Shown: in pieces, positions 21,035-32,599 of the stretch | Numbering within the stretch: the first letter of the stretch is position 1 | Layout: every line of letters starts with the position of its first letter | Assembly (NCBI RefSeq): GCF_001704415.2 | Contig: NW_017189896.1 | Span: forward strand, 1-64,000 | Direction of reading: 5' to 3' | Source: Capra hircus | Taxonomy: Eukaryota > Chordata > Mammalia > Artiodactyla > Bovidae | Length of the DNA stretch: 64,000 nucleotides | Made by a program: the position numbers and the translations under genes | Notes under the pieces: generated by a model | Seen by the model: only the letters and a program-made list of their open reading frames with translations | Told to the model about the DNA's origin: nothing | Database searches by the model: none

Positions 21035-21377
21035 CCCTCAGGATGTGAGGAGCCCTTGAGTCCGGCCCACCCGAGAGCCGGGCAGTGCGGCCCGATGGGG
21101 CAGGCGCCTGCAGGGATGGTCTGCTCAGCCACTCGCAGGCCTGGCCACCCCGGCCGCGGACAGAATCCTCGCGGGGTTGTTGGCCCGTCAAAGGAGATGG
21201 GGAAAATGGGGTAGGGGGCCCCAGAGCAGGCGCCGTGGGGCCGGGCTGGAGGGATGCTGCAGAAGCCTGTTGCACAGGTGTGGGCGTTGATCCGACGCCT
21301 GTTCACGGTCAGTTTCCAGTATCTGATGGAGATGGCTTTCACAAATGCAACCTTTGAGGGTTGGCAGTGTGTAAGGC

Positions 21378-21653
21378 GGAGAAGGCAATGGCACCCCACT
21401 CCAGTACTCTTGCCTGGAAAATCCCATGGATGGAGGAGCCTGGTGGGCCGCAGTCCATAGCGTCACTAAGGGTCGGACACGACTGAGCGACTTCACTTTC
21501 GCTTTTCACTTTCGTGCATTGGAGAAGGAAATGGCAACCCACTCCAGTGTTCTTGCCTGGAGAATCCCAGGGGTGGGGGAGCCTGGTGGGCTGCCGTCTA
21601 GGGGGCCGCACAGAGTCGGACACGACTGAAGCGACTTAGCAGCAGGGGCAGCA
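21378..21653 (+). repeat. BOV-A2 SINE with target-site duplication
   Basis: Complete dimer: first unit from CGGAGAAGGCAATGGC, linker CTTCACTTTCGC, second unit from TTGGAGAAGGAAATGGCAAC to GACTTAGCAGCAGG. GCAGTGTGTAAGGC at 21364-21377 and GCAGTGCGTAAGGC at 21654-21667 form a 14-base duplication with one mismatch, so insertion was fairly recent. Confidence 0.95.
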
Positions 21654-21896
21654 GCAGTGCGTAAGGCTCCTAGATGAGGGCATTGCACAGATCAGTGAGA
21701 CCTGGCACCTTTCCTCCATGGTTTCGGGTAGGGACAGACTCTGTAAATACAGCAGATTAAAAACAAACAAGCCACGACTCACTTGCTTGGCCGCCCCGGG
21801 TCTTGGGTGGCAGCTGGGGCTGCCTGTAGTTGCCGCGCCTGAACTCGGCTGTGGCTCGTGGCCAGCAGGAGCTAGTTCCCTGTGCTGGTCACAGTT

Positions 21897-22060
21897 TAGC
21901 CGAAAGACGTCGGACTCTGTGAGACTCCATGGACGGTAGCCCGCCAGGCTCCTCTGTCCATGGGATTCTCTAGGCAAGAAGACAGGAGTGGGTTGTCATT
22001 TCCTCCTCCAGGCGATCTTCCCAACCCAGGGGTGGAACCAGGGTATACTTCATTTCCCTG
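21897..22060 (-). repeat. Bov-tA SINE (first of a tandem pair)
   Basis: Reverse complement from GTCGGACTCTGTGAGACTCC to CCCTGCATTGATGGG. It is followed within about 10 bases by another in the same orientation. Confidence 0.85.
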
Positions 22061-22067
22061 CATTGAT

Positions 22068-22277
22068 GGGCGGGTCGTGTCTGACTCTTTGTGACCCCAT
22101 GGACTGCAGCCCGCCAGGCTCCTCTGTCCATGGGATTCTCCAGGCAAGAACACTGGAGTGGGTTACCATTTCCTCCTCTGGACGATCTTCCTGACCCAGG
22201 GACTGACTCCCTACCGAGTGCTGTATGCTTGCGCTGGCAGGTGGGTTCTTCACCAGCGCTGTCTGGGAAGCCCGGGA
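22068..22277 (-). repeat. Bov-tA SINE (second of a tandem pair)
   Basis: Reverse complement from CGGGTCGTGTCTGACTCTTT through GGATTCTCCAGGCAAGAACA to TGTCTGGGAAGCCCG. It is better preserved than the first, so probably inserted separately. Confidence 0.88.
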
Positions 22278-22529
22278 ACGAACTGGAGCGCCCTGTGTCG
22301 GGAGCGCAGTCTTAGCCAGTGGAGCACCAGGGCAGTCCCAACACAGCAGACTTGAATAATTCGGTATGAAAAACCCAAGATGCCTTGGAGCTCACAGGAA
22401 AGGGTGCTTTCTGGCATAGGAAGGGAAATAATGCAAGACCTCAAAGTAGAGGCCTTATTGCCAGCTCAGAATGGCTCAGAGGGAATTTGAGCCTCCCTTC
22501 TTCCGCCTGCTCTTATCTCCTATTGCGGC

Positions 22530-23060
22530 ATTTCCTAGTTTAGTTAATGGCCTCACTGCCCACTCATTTGCCAAGCTTTGGGAGTCATCCCCAGCTCCTC
22601 CACGTTCTTGCTCCCATACAATCAAGTTCTGCTAAATTTGTCTCCTGCCTTTTGTTAAACTCTTTCCCTCTCCCACCTCATGCCTGCAACCGCGTCATCT
22701 TTTGCTTGAACGGCTGCCAGTCTCCTAACTTAACTCCTCAGCGCTGATGTCTATCCTTAGTTGTCCTTCTAAAACTAACGTCTTGACATCCTTCTACCCT
22801 CTCTTTTATTATCTTCCTGCTTAGAATGACCTGCCATCTTCTGTTTTGTGACCTCTTACCCATCCTCCAAGACAAAGCTTACATATCCCCTCCTGTTAAG
22901 TCTCCTCCAGTTGCTGCAGAAGTTAGACTCTACTAACCCTTTGTGGATACCTCTATTAGAGCATTTATCAAACACTGTTATGTAATTATTTCTGAGCTCT
23001 AGGCAGGAACCGGGTCTGATCTACTTTTGTGTCTTCGGGGCTTTGATTAATTCTGAAGGG
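22530..23060 (+). repeat. L2 LINE fragment
   Basis: C/T-rich stretch with AATGACCTGCCATCTTCTG, CCAAGACAAAGCTTACAT, TTTATCAAACACTG and GGCAGGAACCGGGTCTGATC, in L2 3'-end order. Eroded. Confidence 0.55.
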
Positions 23061-24542
23061 ATCAAGGACAGATTCATTAAAGTGATGACATTTGAGCTGG
23101 ACCTTGAAGCAGAAGGAGAAACTGTTATTATAGTTAAATTGCTTAATCCATCTTGCCCTATTGTGCGGTGACAGGTCATTCACCCTAGGTCATTATAAAC
23201 CAGAGTTTCACAAATATGAAACATGTATTTGAGAAGGATTTTAAAAATTATGTTAATTTTTTTTATTTACCCAATTTATTTTCATTCTAAATAATAAGCC
23301 GCTTGACTAGATTCTTCTTTGGTAATGAGTAAAAACGACAATAGGCTCCGCCCTGCTTTCTCTTTGCAAATCCAGCCAAATCCCAAAGGTTTTAACTGTT
23401 TGCAAGCATACGACAGTGAGGGACTCTTCCTTGTTATGAAGACCAGTACTTTCGGTGGCGATATGGTTTGGTTTACGGATATGTAATAATTCAGTAGTTG
23501 TATACAACATGAACAGGAAGGATGGAATAGGGATCATTTGCTAACATATAGTTCTTCGAAGATTCGAAGCATGTGATACTAACATTTTAAAAATCTGCGT
23601 TTTGTTGTATTTTTGTTTGAAGTGTCATTTTATAGAGGAAAAAAGAGTCTTATACCAGGAGTCAGGAAGTTTGTGGTTTAGTCTGGGTTCTGCCGTCACC
23701 TCAGTCTTCCTGTTGTAAGAAAGATGGGGAAGGGAAGAAATCTGGGAATACCGTCTGTAGAAACTAAGCCTTTTCTAATTCTAATAAAATATGAGTCTAA
23801 CAATCTAGTCACATATAAATTTATCTATTTACATGCATGTTTATGACAGAGCTTCATTATAGAGGCTGGTTTTATAGAAAGCCGATTTGTTTAAAATGTA
23901 TCTGTTTTAGGTGTTGCTTTTAAATTCGTAGCGTACATTAATTTTAATTCTTAGGGAAGGCACTTAAGGTACTGTGGACTGTGCTCATTGGACAGATCTG
24001 AAGGATTTTATGGTCATCACGGGTGAGCAGGCCTCGACATGGGGACCCCATGACGTGGAGACCCCGTCAGCCTCTTTTCTCCTGTGAACCAAAGGGGCTG
24101 CTTGAGACCCCTTTTAGCACTTTACAGCACAAAGAGCGTTTGCCTCTTTTTGTCCCATTCGATTCTCTCAGTATTACTGTGAACTGTGGGGCAGGAGCTC
24201 TTGGTATTTGTCAGATTTCCAAATTAAACATGATACTTACTGGAAGTAAAAGTACAGGAGCCAATAATTCACTTGTAGTCAGTCAAGGGGGAAAGGCCTT
24301 AAGGGACACAATCCTAAAGGCCCAATGTCTGGGCTGGCTTGTCCCTATATGGTGTTCCTTAGCTCAGAAATTATAGTTCTTCTTCTTTGTTAGGGTGTAT
24401 TTTATTGTTAATATTACTACTATCCTTGTGTAGACTTAAGTGGCTCGCATGAAAGAGTTTTGGCATAGTGCACCCAAGTTGCCTGAAAATGGATTTTGTA
24501 GCAGAGCAGGGCCAGCCCAGGCAATATGGTGACGTATGGAGT
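23061..24542. other. AT-rich unique sequence
   Basis: No gene or young repeat is recognised. A MIR-like scrap (GGAGTCAGGAAGTTTGTGG) is at about 23658-23710. This is one of the most repeat-poor stretches of the intergenic part. Confidence 0.4.
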
Positions 24543-24968
24543 TTTCGTGGTTTTTCCCGTCATGTATGGATGTGAGAGTTGGACCATAAAGAAAGCTGAG
24601 CACCAAAGAATCGATGCTTTTGAACTGCAGTGCTGGAGAAGACTTCCCTTGGACTACAAGGAGACCCAACCAGTGACTCCTAAAGGAAATCAGTCCTGAA
24701 TATTCACTGGAAGGACTGATGCTCAAGCTCCAATACTTGAGCCACCTGATGCAAAGAACTGACTCGTTGGAAAAGACCCTGATGCTGGGGAAGATTGAAG
24801 GCAGGAGGAGAAGGGGATGACAGAGGCTGAGATGGTTGGATGGCATCACCGACTCAATGGACATGAGCTTGAACAAGCTCTGGGAGATGGTGATGGACAG
24901 GGAGGCCGGGTCATAGGTTCATAGGGTCGCGAAGAGTCAGACACGATTGAGCGACTGAACTGACTGAT
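24543..24968 (+). repeat. BovB (RTE) LINE 3' end
   Basis: Starts GTCATGTATGGATGTGAGAG, continues with GCACCAAAGAATCGATGC and CTGATGCTGGGGAAGATTG, and ends CAGACACGATTGAGCGAC with GAACTGACTGA. It encodes broken C-terminal reverse-transcriptase ORF sequence (YGCESWT, RIDAFELQCW-type residues) with frameshifts and is 5'-truncated. Confidence 0.9.
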
Positions 24969-25239
24969 GGAGTTTCATCGTCTCCTTTCGAGCAGCTTAA
25001 ACCTTTGTTCTTTGTTTCTGCTTTGAATCCATTGCTTCTTCATGACTAGCCCTGCCCATCCCTGCAAGGCCTTCTTTACCCTCAGTAAACTTTCAGAATC
25101 CATCTCGATGTTAGCTGAGCAACGTTAAAATGCAGTGATCACCTCCATTTAGCGGGGGAGACCCTACGGAAGTGAGCTCTGATGACAGGAGTGTCAGGTG
25201 TGAGAAAAAATCCTAAGATGAGTATTTGAATCAGGAGAC

Positions 25240-25826
25240 CTCACCCCTCACCCCTCATTGTTTTCTGGACTATGACCTATCTCCTCCGTCTTACACATTC
25301 CTATTGCTGCTTACACGTCCATGCACAGGCTCTCATCATCTGAATTACTTCAACCAACTCATGATCAGTCTTCCTGCCTCCCAACTTCAAATTCCTCCTT
25401 AGCCTCGGTTCCCAGAGTGATCTGCTCTTCAGCGGCACTTCATTAGTTTAGGCCAAAGTCCAAGATGGCGTGGCACCAGGCCCCCTGACTTGGCCTCGTT
25501 TCGTGCTATAACTCTTCCCTGCCCACACTTTGGGCTCCAGCCCCGTCAGACTGTTTCTAGTTGCACAAACACTGCCCCGTTTCATGCCTCTGTCTTTGCT
25601 CAGCTTTTTCTTCACCCAGAAAATTCTCACCCAGACCCTAAGATTCAATTCAGGTGTCTCCTCTCCAAGAAATCCTCTCCTGGCTCCTCAGGGTTGCTGG
25701 GGAGCAAACACTTCTGTGTTTCCATATTATTGAAGCTATGAAGTTTCTTGAGGATAGCAGTATGACATGCCTTTGGAAATAAAGTGCTTTGTGTATAATT
25801 GGTGCTCAACAAATGATTGTTGAAGT
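25240..25826 (+). repeat. L2 LINE 3' end
   Basis: C/T-rich body with CTCTTCCCTGCCCACACTT, TCCAAGAAATCCTCTCCTG and a clear terminus GGTGCTCAACAAATGATTGT TGAA, the L2 3' end. Length near 590 bases. Confidence 0.7.
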
Positions 25827-26278
25827 AAATTAAACACCATATAAATATAAGTGTTTTTATAGTCACAGGGTCCTTTTGTAGCTAAATATTTAGCCTGCTT
25901 TTTAAAAAAGACCACCCATAGCTGTGGCAGCTTCATAACTGCCTCCTTTTCCGCTGCGTTTACACCCTGGTCGTCTCCGACACAAGTCCTGGGTGGGTGC
26001 ACATGTCTGTCCAAGTCCTGGGGCGATTTGTGTGACAGCATTGCTGAGAGGAGGAAGTCCGCCTTCAGGGGCTGCTTCCTCCAGCACAGCTCTGCCTGCT
26101 GGGAGGCTGCAAGCCCGACGGGTCACGGTCAATCCCTCTTTGATTGTCTCCTCACCCATAGTCATCTGGATTAGGAGTTTGGCAGGATCTTTAGCCATCA
26201 CTTTCTTGAGTTGCACGTAACATACGTCAGGCCTCATCTTCAGAAATGTCCCAGCTATAGGTAACACACAGATCCCTG

Positions 26279-26499
26279 TGGCTTCCCAGGTGGTGCTGTA
26301 GGTGAAGAACCCGCCTGCCAGCCCAGGAGGTGTAAGAGACACAGGTTCCATCCCTGCGTCGGGAAGATGCCCTGGAGGAGGGCATGGCAACCCACTCCAG
26401 TATTCTTGGCTGGAGAATCCCATGGACAGAGGAGCCTGACAGGCTACGGCCCACAGGACTGCAAAGAGTCGGACAGGATTGAGACGACTTCACATGCGA
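26279..26499 (+). repeat. Bov-tA SINE
   Basis: GGCTTCCCAGGTGGTGCTGT, AGAACCCGCCTGCCAGCCC, AGTATTCTTGGCTGGAGAAT and GAGTCGGACAGGATTGAGAC. Confidence 0.88.
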
Positions 26500-26534
26500 A
26501 GGTAACAGACAGCTGCCTACGTGTGTCTTGAGAA

Positions 26535-26690
26535 ACAATATGGTGTAACAGAAAGAACATTGAATTGGTATATAAATAGATTCTAATCCTGGTTTTGCTA
26601 TTAGGTAACTGCAGCTCTAGATAAATTACCTGATATCTCTTCCTGATCTCTAAAGTTAAAGGTATTGGACTAATTCTCATACATTTTATG
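26535..26690 (+). repeat. MIR SINE
   Basis: TGGTGTAACAGAAAGAACAT, TTCTAATCCTGGTTTTGC, GATAAATTACCTGATATC and CTCTAAAGTTAAAGG follow MIR order. Old and eroded. Confidence 0.55.
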
Positions 26691-26864
26691 GTGGCTAGAG
26701 TTTGGGATCTCTTAACTGTTGTGACAGCTTTTCACTGAGGCCCCCCCCTTTTTTAATCCAAATGGCAAGGGCGGGTGGAGAACATGTGGCTAGAGGCGAG
26801 CTCCTCGGCCAGGACCAGGACCCTCTTGTGTTAGAGCGCCATGGCCCCGGGGGAACTGCATTAG

Positions 26865-27010
26865 ACCAGAAATCCCAGGGCTTGGGGTTCAGTCCTGGCT
26901 CCCCCAGGACAAGTCATGCGCTTTCCAGGTCTGTTTCTGCATCTGTAAATGAGTATGACAGTACCCACTCTACTTTCTTTGTATTGAAATGATCAAATAA
27001 GCGAAGTGGA
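26865..27010 (+). repeat. MIR SINE
   Basis: GGGGTTCAGTCCTGGCTCCC, CAAGTCATGCGCTTTCC, TGTTTCTGCATCTGTAAATG and AATGATCAAATAAG follow MIR order. Confidence 0.6.
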
Positions 27011-29439
27011 AATATCTTTGAAAATCTATACAGGAGTGTTTTTTCAAGATATTTGTCATTAAGGAAAAGGTGTTCAGGTATAATATTCCCATGGAAAATC
27101 ATAAATTCACCACCCTTAATGTCCTGGGTGCTCATCTTCAGGGTATTTTTCAGTGGTGGTAGCATCTTTGTATTGAATCATTTATACTCTTTCTGCCGGT
27201 TCTTCTGGGAATCGAAAGCATACATTTAAAAGATGAGTAACTTTGAGGAAGGCGGCATTCTGAGGGAAGCCGTGAAATCAGAGTTGACTAGCCTAAGCTG
27301 AAGCCTAGTCCATGGCCCATCTTTAGCTTGTCTAGTCACTTGGGCCAGCAAGCTAAGCACAGTGCAAAATCCTGGGCTGAATTTTTGGGACCCAAACTTC
27401 ATGAAGTTTCAACATAGTAAAATGAACCTTCTTCTTAAATGAACCTTCCTTTCAACCTCCCGCTCTCCCTAAAACACTGACATGAATATGCGGTGAGCTC
27501 GGCAGCAATATGTGTGGCATTTAGGGGTATTTGGCTGTTCATAAACTCAGCGTGAGTCGACTGAGTGTTGTAGCTGCAGAGAAGCTGATTTAGTCTTCAG
27601 AAGGCTGCATTATGAGAGGATTAGTGTCCAGAACACACCTGCAATCTGTCTGGCTCTGGGCTATGTGTGTGGCATATAGACCATTTTGAGCACAGCCAGA
27701 AAAGAGAGAGATGATGCCGGTGAGACCATCTCATAGCAGCAAATGGTTGAAGGCACTGGGAACATTTATCCAGCAAAGCAAACACAGGAATGAAACTGTC
27801 ACTTGAGTCAGATCTCTGAAGTGGGCCGTGTGTAAGAGGTTTATATTTGTTCCGTATGGCCCTACGGAGAGGCGCTGGAGGCGATGCATAGAAACACAGG
27901 GAGGTGCGCTTCAGGCCCAGTTACTTCCAGCAGGGGCGTCAGGATGCAGTTGCCTGCCTCTGCAGGCAGTGAGCGCTCAGCTGCTCTGAGTGTTCAAGTG
28001 CGGTCCCCACGGCCACTTGGTGGGGGTGTTGCAGAAGAAAGTCCGTCATCAGATGGGCAGTTGGACCAGATAGTCCGGGATTTGGACATATTGCTTTAAC
28101 GTGAACCAAAACACAAACAACCAAACAAAAACCCCTAGGGATATCAAATCCAGAGAGCCGCAAACAGACTGTAGACCAGTAAGACGGTTTGGTGTCTGAA
28201 GAACTGAAAGTCAGGAGGAACCTGCTGCTGAAGAGCCGGGCGACAGGGAGATTTCAGTAACGCGTAGTAGCAGCGGAAGCCGTGTTTGTCAGAGAGTATT
28301 TGTTCGGCTTGGTTGGTTTCAATCGGAAAGGGACCGCTTTAGTTGCTAGTAGTGTGGACTTAGATCCTGGCACCTAATAGTGACTGAATAGGATTTTGGT
28401 CCCAGAATCAGGATGGAACAACTAACCTGTGGTTGTGAAGAGTGATTTCAACTGGAAAGTGGTTGTGTCTGGCGATCAGTTAGGGCAGAATCACTGTGTG
28501 GGGATTGAGAGCCCGCGCAGACTCACAGCTGCGCACAGCCCAAGGCCGACGCGAGTGAATATGCACGGAGAGGTATCTGTTAATACAGACCAAACAGGCT
28601 CATGTTCTGCACCTTGCCATCTACAGACAGCTGGTATCTAAAAGCCCTCAGCGCTGAAGCCAGGTCGGTTTCGTGCTCGGGGAGGCTGTGCTGCGGCCTC
28701 TTATCCATTGCAAAGGGCTCGCAGTGCGAGCTCTGTCCTTAGGCCCGGAATCTGAGGCCCGCCTTAGACTCCAGCCTTGCTGCTGGCCCCGCCTGGGTAA
28801 TTACTGTCCCAAGGCAGATAGCCAGCCTGCCGCGGTTGGGGCACTAAGCACACTTGCGCTCCAGTTCAGGAACTGAGTTTAGGTTTTGTTCCTTAGATCC
28901 AGGCTCTTCCTGGCATGCCAGTTCTCTGCCTCCTTTTAAACCTAGCACTGCCGAGGGCCTGAGTCTCATTCTGCTCGCTGGGCCCTGCTGGCTGCTGACA
29001 GACTCCAACACAGACCACTTCCTGCCCCTGCCAAATCCCAGTGCCCCAGAGGCGCGCCTTTGGACATTTGTGTGCTGCAGGTTTAGGCCTCCATTCTCTC
29101 AGACATGGAGCACCCCCTTCGTCATCAGGAGGCTTTCTTACAGTCCTAAGTTTCTCCCTGGTCAAGGGAGTTGATTTGACGACGCCCTCTCCCTGTGGGA
29201 GCCCCCCTGGTGCCGGCTTGCGCCTGGAGCGTTCCGCAGGAGGCCATCTTCCATAGCGGCCTCTCCCGTCACTAGCCAGCAAGAGCTTCCTGAACTCGAG
29301 ACCATGCGTCCTTCTGAACCTCTGGGGAGTGCGTCTGGGCTCCCCAGCCCCATCTCTGTTTACTTAACTGGGTGCTTTTCCTGTTTAGACTCCAAAGAGT
29401 TAAGTTTTAGCTGTCCACGGCAAGCTGCACAGCTTGTCT
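27011..29439. other. Mostly unique intergenic sequence
   Basis: No gene, RNA or young SINE is recognised over about 2.4 kb, which is long for this window. Short open frames at 27884-28099 and 28854-29174 resemble nothing known. Confidence 0.4.
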
Positions 29440-29660
29440 CACAAGGCTCATACACACAGCCAACATTTTTTCTCTTCATAAGCGTGTATTGAGTAAGCCA
29501 GACAACTGGACCAGGCACTGGAGTCAAACACGGATACGTCCTATGGTGCTTGCTCTCCTAATCTAATAAGGTACCTGTTTATTCAGTGCCTGCTGTGTGC
29601 CAGGCCTCTAAGTGACACACTTCACAGAGGATGTCACTGTGTCACAGAGGAGTGTTGAGG
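29440..29660 (+). repeat. L2/MIR-type relics
   Basis: CGTGTATTGAGTAAGCCAGA with CCAGGCACTGGAGTCAAAC, then GTTTATTCAGTGCCTGCTGT with GTGCCAGGCCTCTAAGTG. Both copies match the short ...TATTGAGTGCCTACTATGTGCC-like segment of ancient repeats, so two relics lie side by side. Confidence 0.5.
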
Positions 29661-30734
29661 AAAAGCTGGGCAGTTTGTATTACAGACCTGAGGCTCCAGA
29701 GACAGCACATGGTTAGCGCTTAATAAACAGTAGCTGTGTTTACCATGTTGGGCAATAACATTACCAAAAGGGCCACACAGGTTCAGAGGGCGAGGAACAA
29801 GCGTCTGAGCCAGAAGGAGGTGTGGAGGACACAGGAAGGTCGATCCAAGAAGGGGAGGAAAGCAGGACTGCCAGCAGAAAAATGTGCCCATTACAGAGTA
29901 GCCGGTCTGCCTGGGGCACCAGCGTAGATAAACAGTCGCGCTGCACCAGTGTGCGGGAAGATAGCATCCTAGAGACGTGTGCTGAAGACAGATTCAGCCA
30001 CGAGACCTTTTACTGTATTCACGGGAGAAAATGCATGGAGTTGTAAAAACCGGAAGGGTCAGACCAGCCTGAAAGTTATTCGCGGAGAGGAAGGGAGACT
30101 GCAGGCTGCTTAGCCACCTGGAGAGAGAGAAGTCCTTGCAAAACGAGGAGGTGATTGCGTCACTTAAATGAACTTTGATCCCTGTGTCTGGCAGGACAAG
30201 TGGAAATATTTTTCTCTTAAATAATTCAAGCCTGCCAGGCTTCCAACCCAGTTTAAGATAGTATAATCAGCTGCTATATATAAATGTGTATGGTGTTCCA
30301 GTGTTGAAGGAGTAGAGTTTAAAGGAGGGATAAATACAACTTTCTGTGTTCAGCAGAGAGTTCATGAATAAAGCCCCTGCTGGCAGATACACGAGCGCCT
30401 TCAGCGGATCTCATTATCCCAAGGAGAAGGGAACACTATTTGCCTGTTGACCTGGCTTGTAATGTACTTAAAACCATATCATCAGGAGACAGGCCTGATG
30501 ATTTAAAGATACTTCTGTTTCTAATGTTCTATATTTTTATGAGGTAGACTTAATTTGAGATCTGTGACAGATTTTTCATGGCTGGTTGTTCGTATTTTCC
30601 CAGATCAGTAGAGACAGAAAATGATGGGGAAACAAATGAAATTAAAAGGCTGTTGCAATCATGGCCATACAAGATAAGATTGTACAGTAACGATGCTGTT
30701 TAATCATGTCCCCATACGTTGGGTTATTTTATCA
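29661..30734. other. Unique AT-rich intergenic sequence
   Basis: No gene or clear repeat is recognised. Confidence 0.35.
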
Positions 30735-31235
30735 AAAGCAACGTGGTACAGCGGTGAAATCGTAAGTTTTAAAATTCCCAACTCTGCTATGTATTAGTTT
30801 TATAACCTTGAGAAAGTAACTTTACTGAACCTTCTTTTTACTTTTTTAAAACGTTTATTTTTAATTGGAGGGTCGTCGCTTTACGGTAGTCTCTTCAGCA
30901 GCGTGAGTCAGCCAGGATTATACATGTGTCCGCTCCCTCTTGAGCCTCCCCCTGCCTCCCACCCCTCCGGGTGCGGCAGAGCGCGGGGCTGCGCCCGCGT
31001 TGCACAGCAGCTCCCCGTCAGCCAGCTGTGTTGCGCGTGGCCGTGCGCATGTTCCAACGTGGCTCTCTCGTCTGTCTCTCCCTCTCCTTCACCCGTCGTG
31101 TCCAGAGTCTGTGCTGCACGCCTGCGTCTCTGTTCCTGTCTGGACCTTCCCTTACTCTTTAGCATAAGATGATAATACTTGCTTCTGTGGCTGCTTCAAG
31201 AATTAAACGAAAAGCGGGTCTGTGAAATAATCAGC
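30735..31235 (+). repeat. MIR SINE split by an L1 3' end
   Basis: The left half (30735-30838) has GCAACGTGGTACAGCGGTG, CTATGTATTAGTTTTATAAC and AGAAAGTAACTTTACTG. The right half (31162-31235) resumes with TAAGATGATAATACTTGC and AAGAATTAAACGAAAAG. The two join into one MIR once the L1 at 30836-31165 is removed. Confidence 0.6.
30836..31165 (-). repeat. Ruminant L1 3' end inserted in MIR
   Basis: TTTATTTTTAATTGGAGGGT, then ACATGTGTCCGCTCCCTCTT, CCCACCCCTCCGGGTGCG, and CTGTGCTGCACGCCTGCG. Antisense of a ruminant L1 3' end. Many CpGs (GGGTCGTCGC, GCGCGGGGCTGCGCCCGCG) replace the usual TG/CA or AT. Confidence 0.6.
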
Positions 31236-31811
31236 AGTGTGATGTCCCACTCTCCTTAGGGATATCGCTTCCCCACAGCGATGGGGCCACTCCTTGGAAT
31301 ATTTGGAAAGCCCCTGTGGATGTTGCCTACAGAGCCTGTGTTACAGCTTCTGGAACAACTTTAATGCTGATAAGGGTTTTTTTATTTTTATTTTTTGAGA
31401 GTGGATTTTCTTTTTGAAAAACCAACAAGAGCTTAATTATTGGATGATGAGGTTGGAGGTTTTAACAGAGTGTGATGATAAAGTCTGGACTGTAGATTGC
31501 TCATGAAAGCAACTCTGATGGAAAAGTTCCAGAGAAGCGATGAGCAAACAGCGTTTTTGGGATCAGTTTTGGATAGATAAATTCTTGTGTGTTTCAGCTT
31601 TGTTATGTTCCACCTCATTTCTGTAGAAGGGTGATGTAAGACAGAACTGATGATAGAGACCAGCAAAACGTGAGGAGGAAATAAAACACAGAGGCCGTCC
31701 TCCTGGCAGAGAGTTTACTGAAATATTTGAAATTCTTTCATTATGTACAACTCAGGGCTTCGTGCTAACAATGTTAAAAAAAAAAAAAATCCTGTTTCCA
31801 AGCCTTAGTGT

Positions 31812-32130
31812 GTCGGGCTCGCCCTGCGGCTCAGCGGTAAGAATTTGCCTGCCAGTGGGGGAGACCCGGGTTTGACGCCTGATCTGGGAAGCTCCCACGT
31901 GCCACAGAGCGGCTAAGTCGAGGGGCACAGCTATTGAGCCCGTGCTTTAGAGCCCGGGGGCTGCAGCTGCTGGAGCCTGCGCACCCTCGGGCCCAGAGTC
32001 CACAGCAAGAGAGGCTGCTGCCGCGCGAGCCTGGGCGCCACAGCCAGCGAGCAGCCCCTGCTCGGCACCCTGGGGGAAAGCCCTCGCTGCAACCGAGACC
32101 CGGCACAGCGAGGAGAGGTGAAATGGCGCT
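31812..32130 (+). repeat. CHR-2 type SINE, full-length form
   Basis: Head GGGCTCGCCCTGCGGCTCAG, then TTGCCTGCCAGTGGGGGAGA, ATCTGGGAAGCTCCCACG and the 3' half through AGCCCTCGCTGCAACCGAGA. Rich in CpG. Confidence 0.8.
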
Positions 32131-32590
32131 TAAGCAGATCTTTCGGTCCCAAGGCCGAGCACGGCCTCCCCGTCCTGCTTCGTCTCCCACTCGGTGCCGC
32201 CTTGAGATGAGTTCCTCGCCTCTGACTGCTGTCCTCTCAGCTTTCCAGGCACAAAGCTGCGTCCGATTCTGTCTCCTGCGTTAGCCGTTTCTGCTGTAGA
32301 AGGTTTGGTCCTCTGCCTCTTTCCCGGTCTTACCGCATCCACCGTCGTCTCTCCACTCGCTGGATTTTGCCTGAGTGACCGTAGTGGCCAGGAGGCTGAT
32401 TTCCTAGTTTCTCCGATGTCGGTGCTTTTGTCTGACAGTGCCTTTTGCTTTTAACCTAATACTTTCACTCCCACGTGGTTATATATTTGTTACAGCACCT
32501 AGCACATTGCTGTGTGCGTGCCTGCTTCTGAGATAATCGTTGGCGCCCGATCTCTGGACGCTGAGCTCTCTGGAAGCAGGAGTGACCTCC
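32131..32590. other. Unique sequence, possible L2/MIR scraps
   Basis: ACAGCACCTAGCACATTGCT near 32493 is MIR/L2-like. Otherwise nothing recognised. Confidence 0.3.
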
Positions 32591-32599
32591 TTTACCTCT

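Larger units (their letters stand above)
20527..21200. promoter_or_regulatory. CpG island at the UPB1 5' end, presumed promoter
   Basis: The sequence immediately upstream of the UPB1 ATG is very GC-rich and dense in CpG, with GGCGGAGG repeats near 20590 and a CpG cluster near 20705. No TATA box is seen. It is the expected site of UPB1 transcription start on the minus strand, and its position allows divergent transcription on the plus strand. Limits are estimated by eye. Confidence 0.75.

Noticed and set aside
24000..24376. 117-aa plus-strand open frame in AT-rich unique DNA
   Set aside because: No recognised domain, no splice context and no sign of codon bias. Cannot be supported without conservation data.
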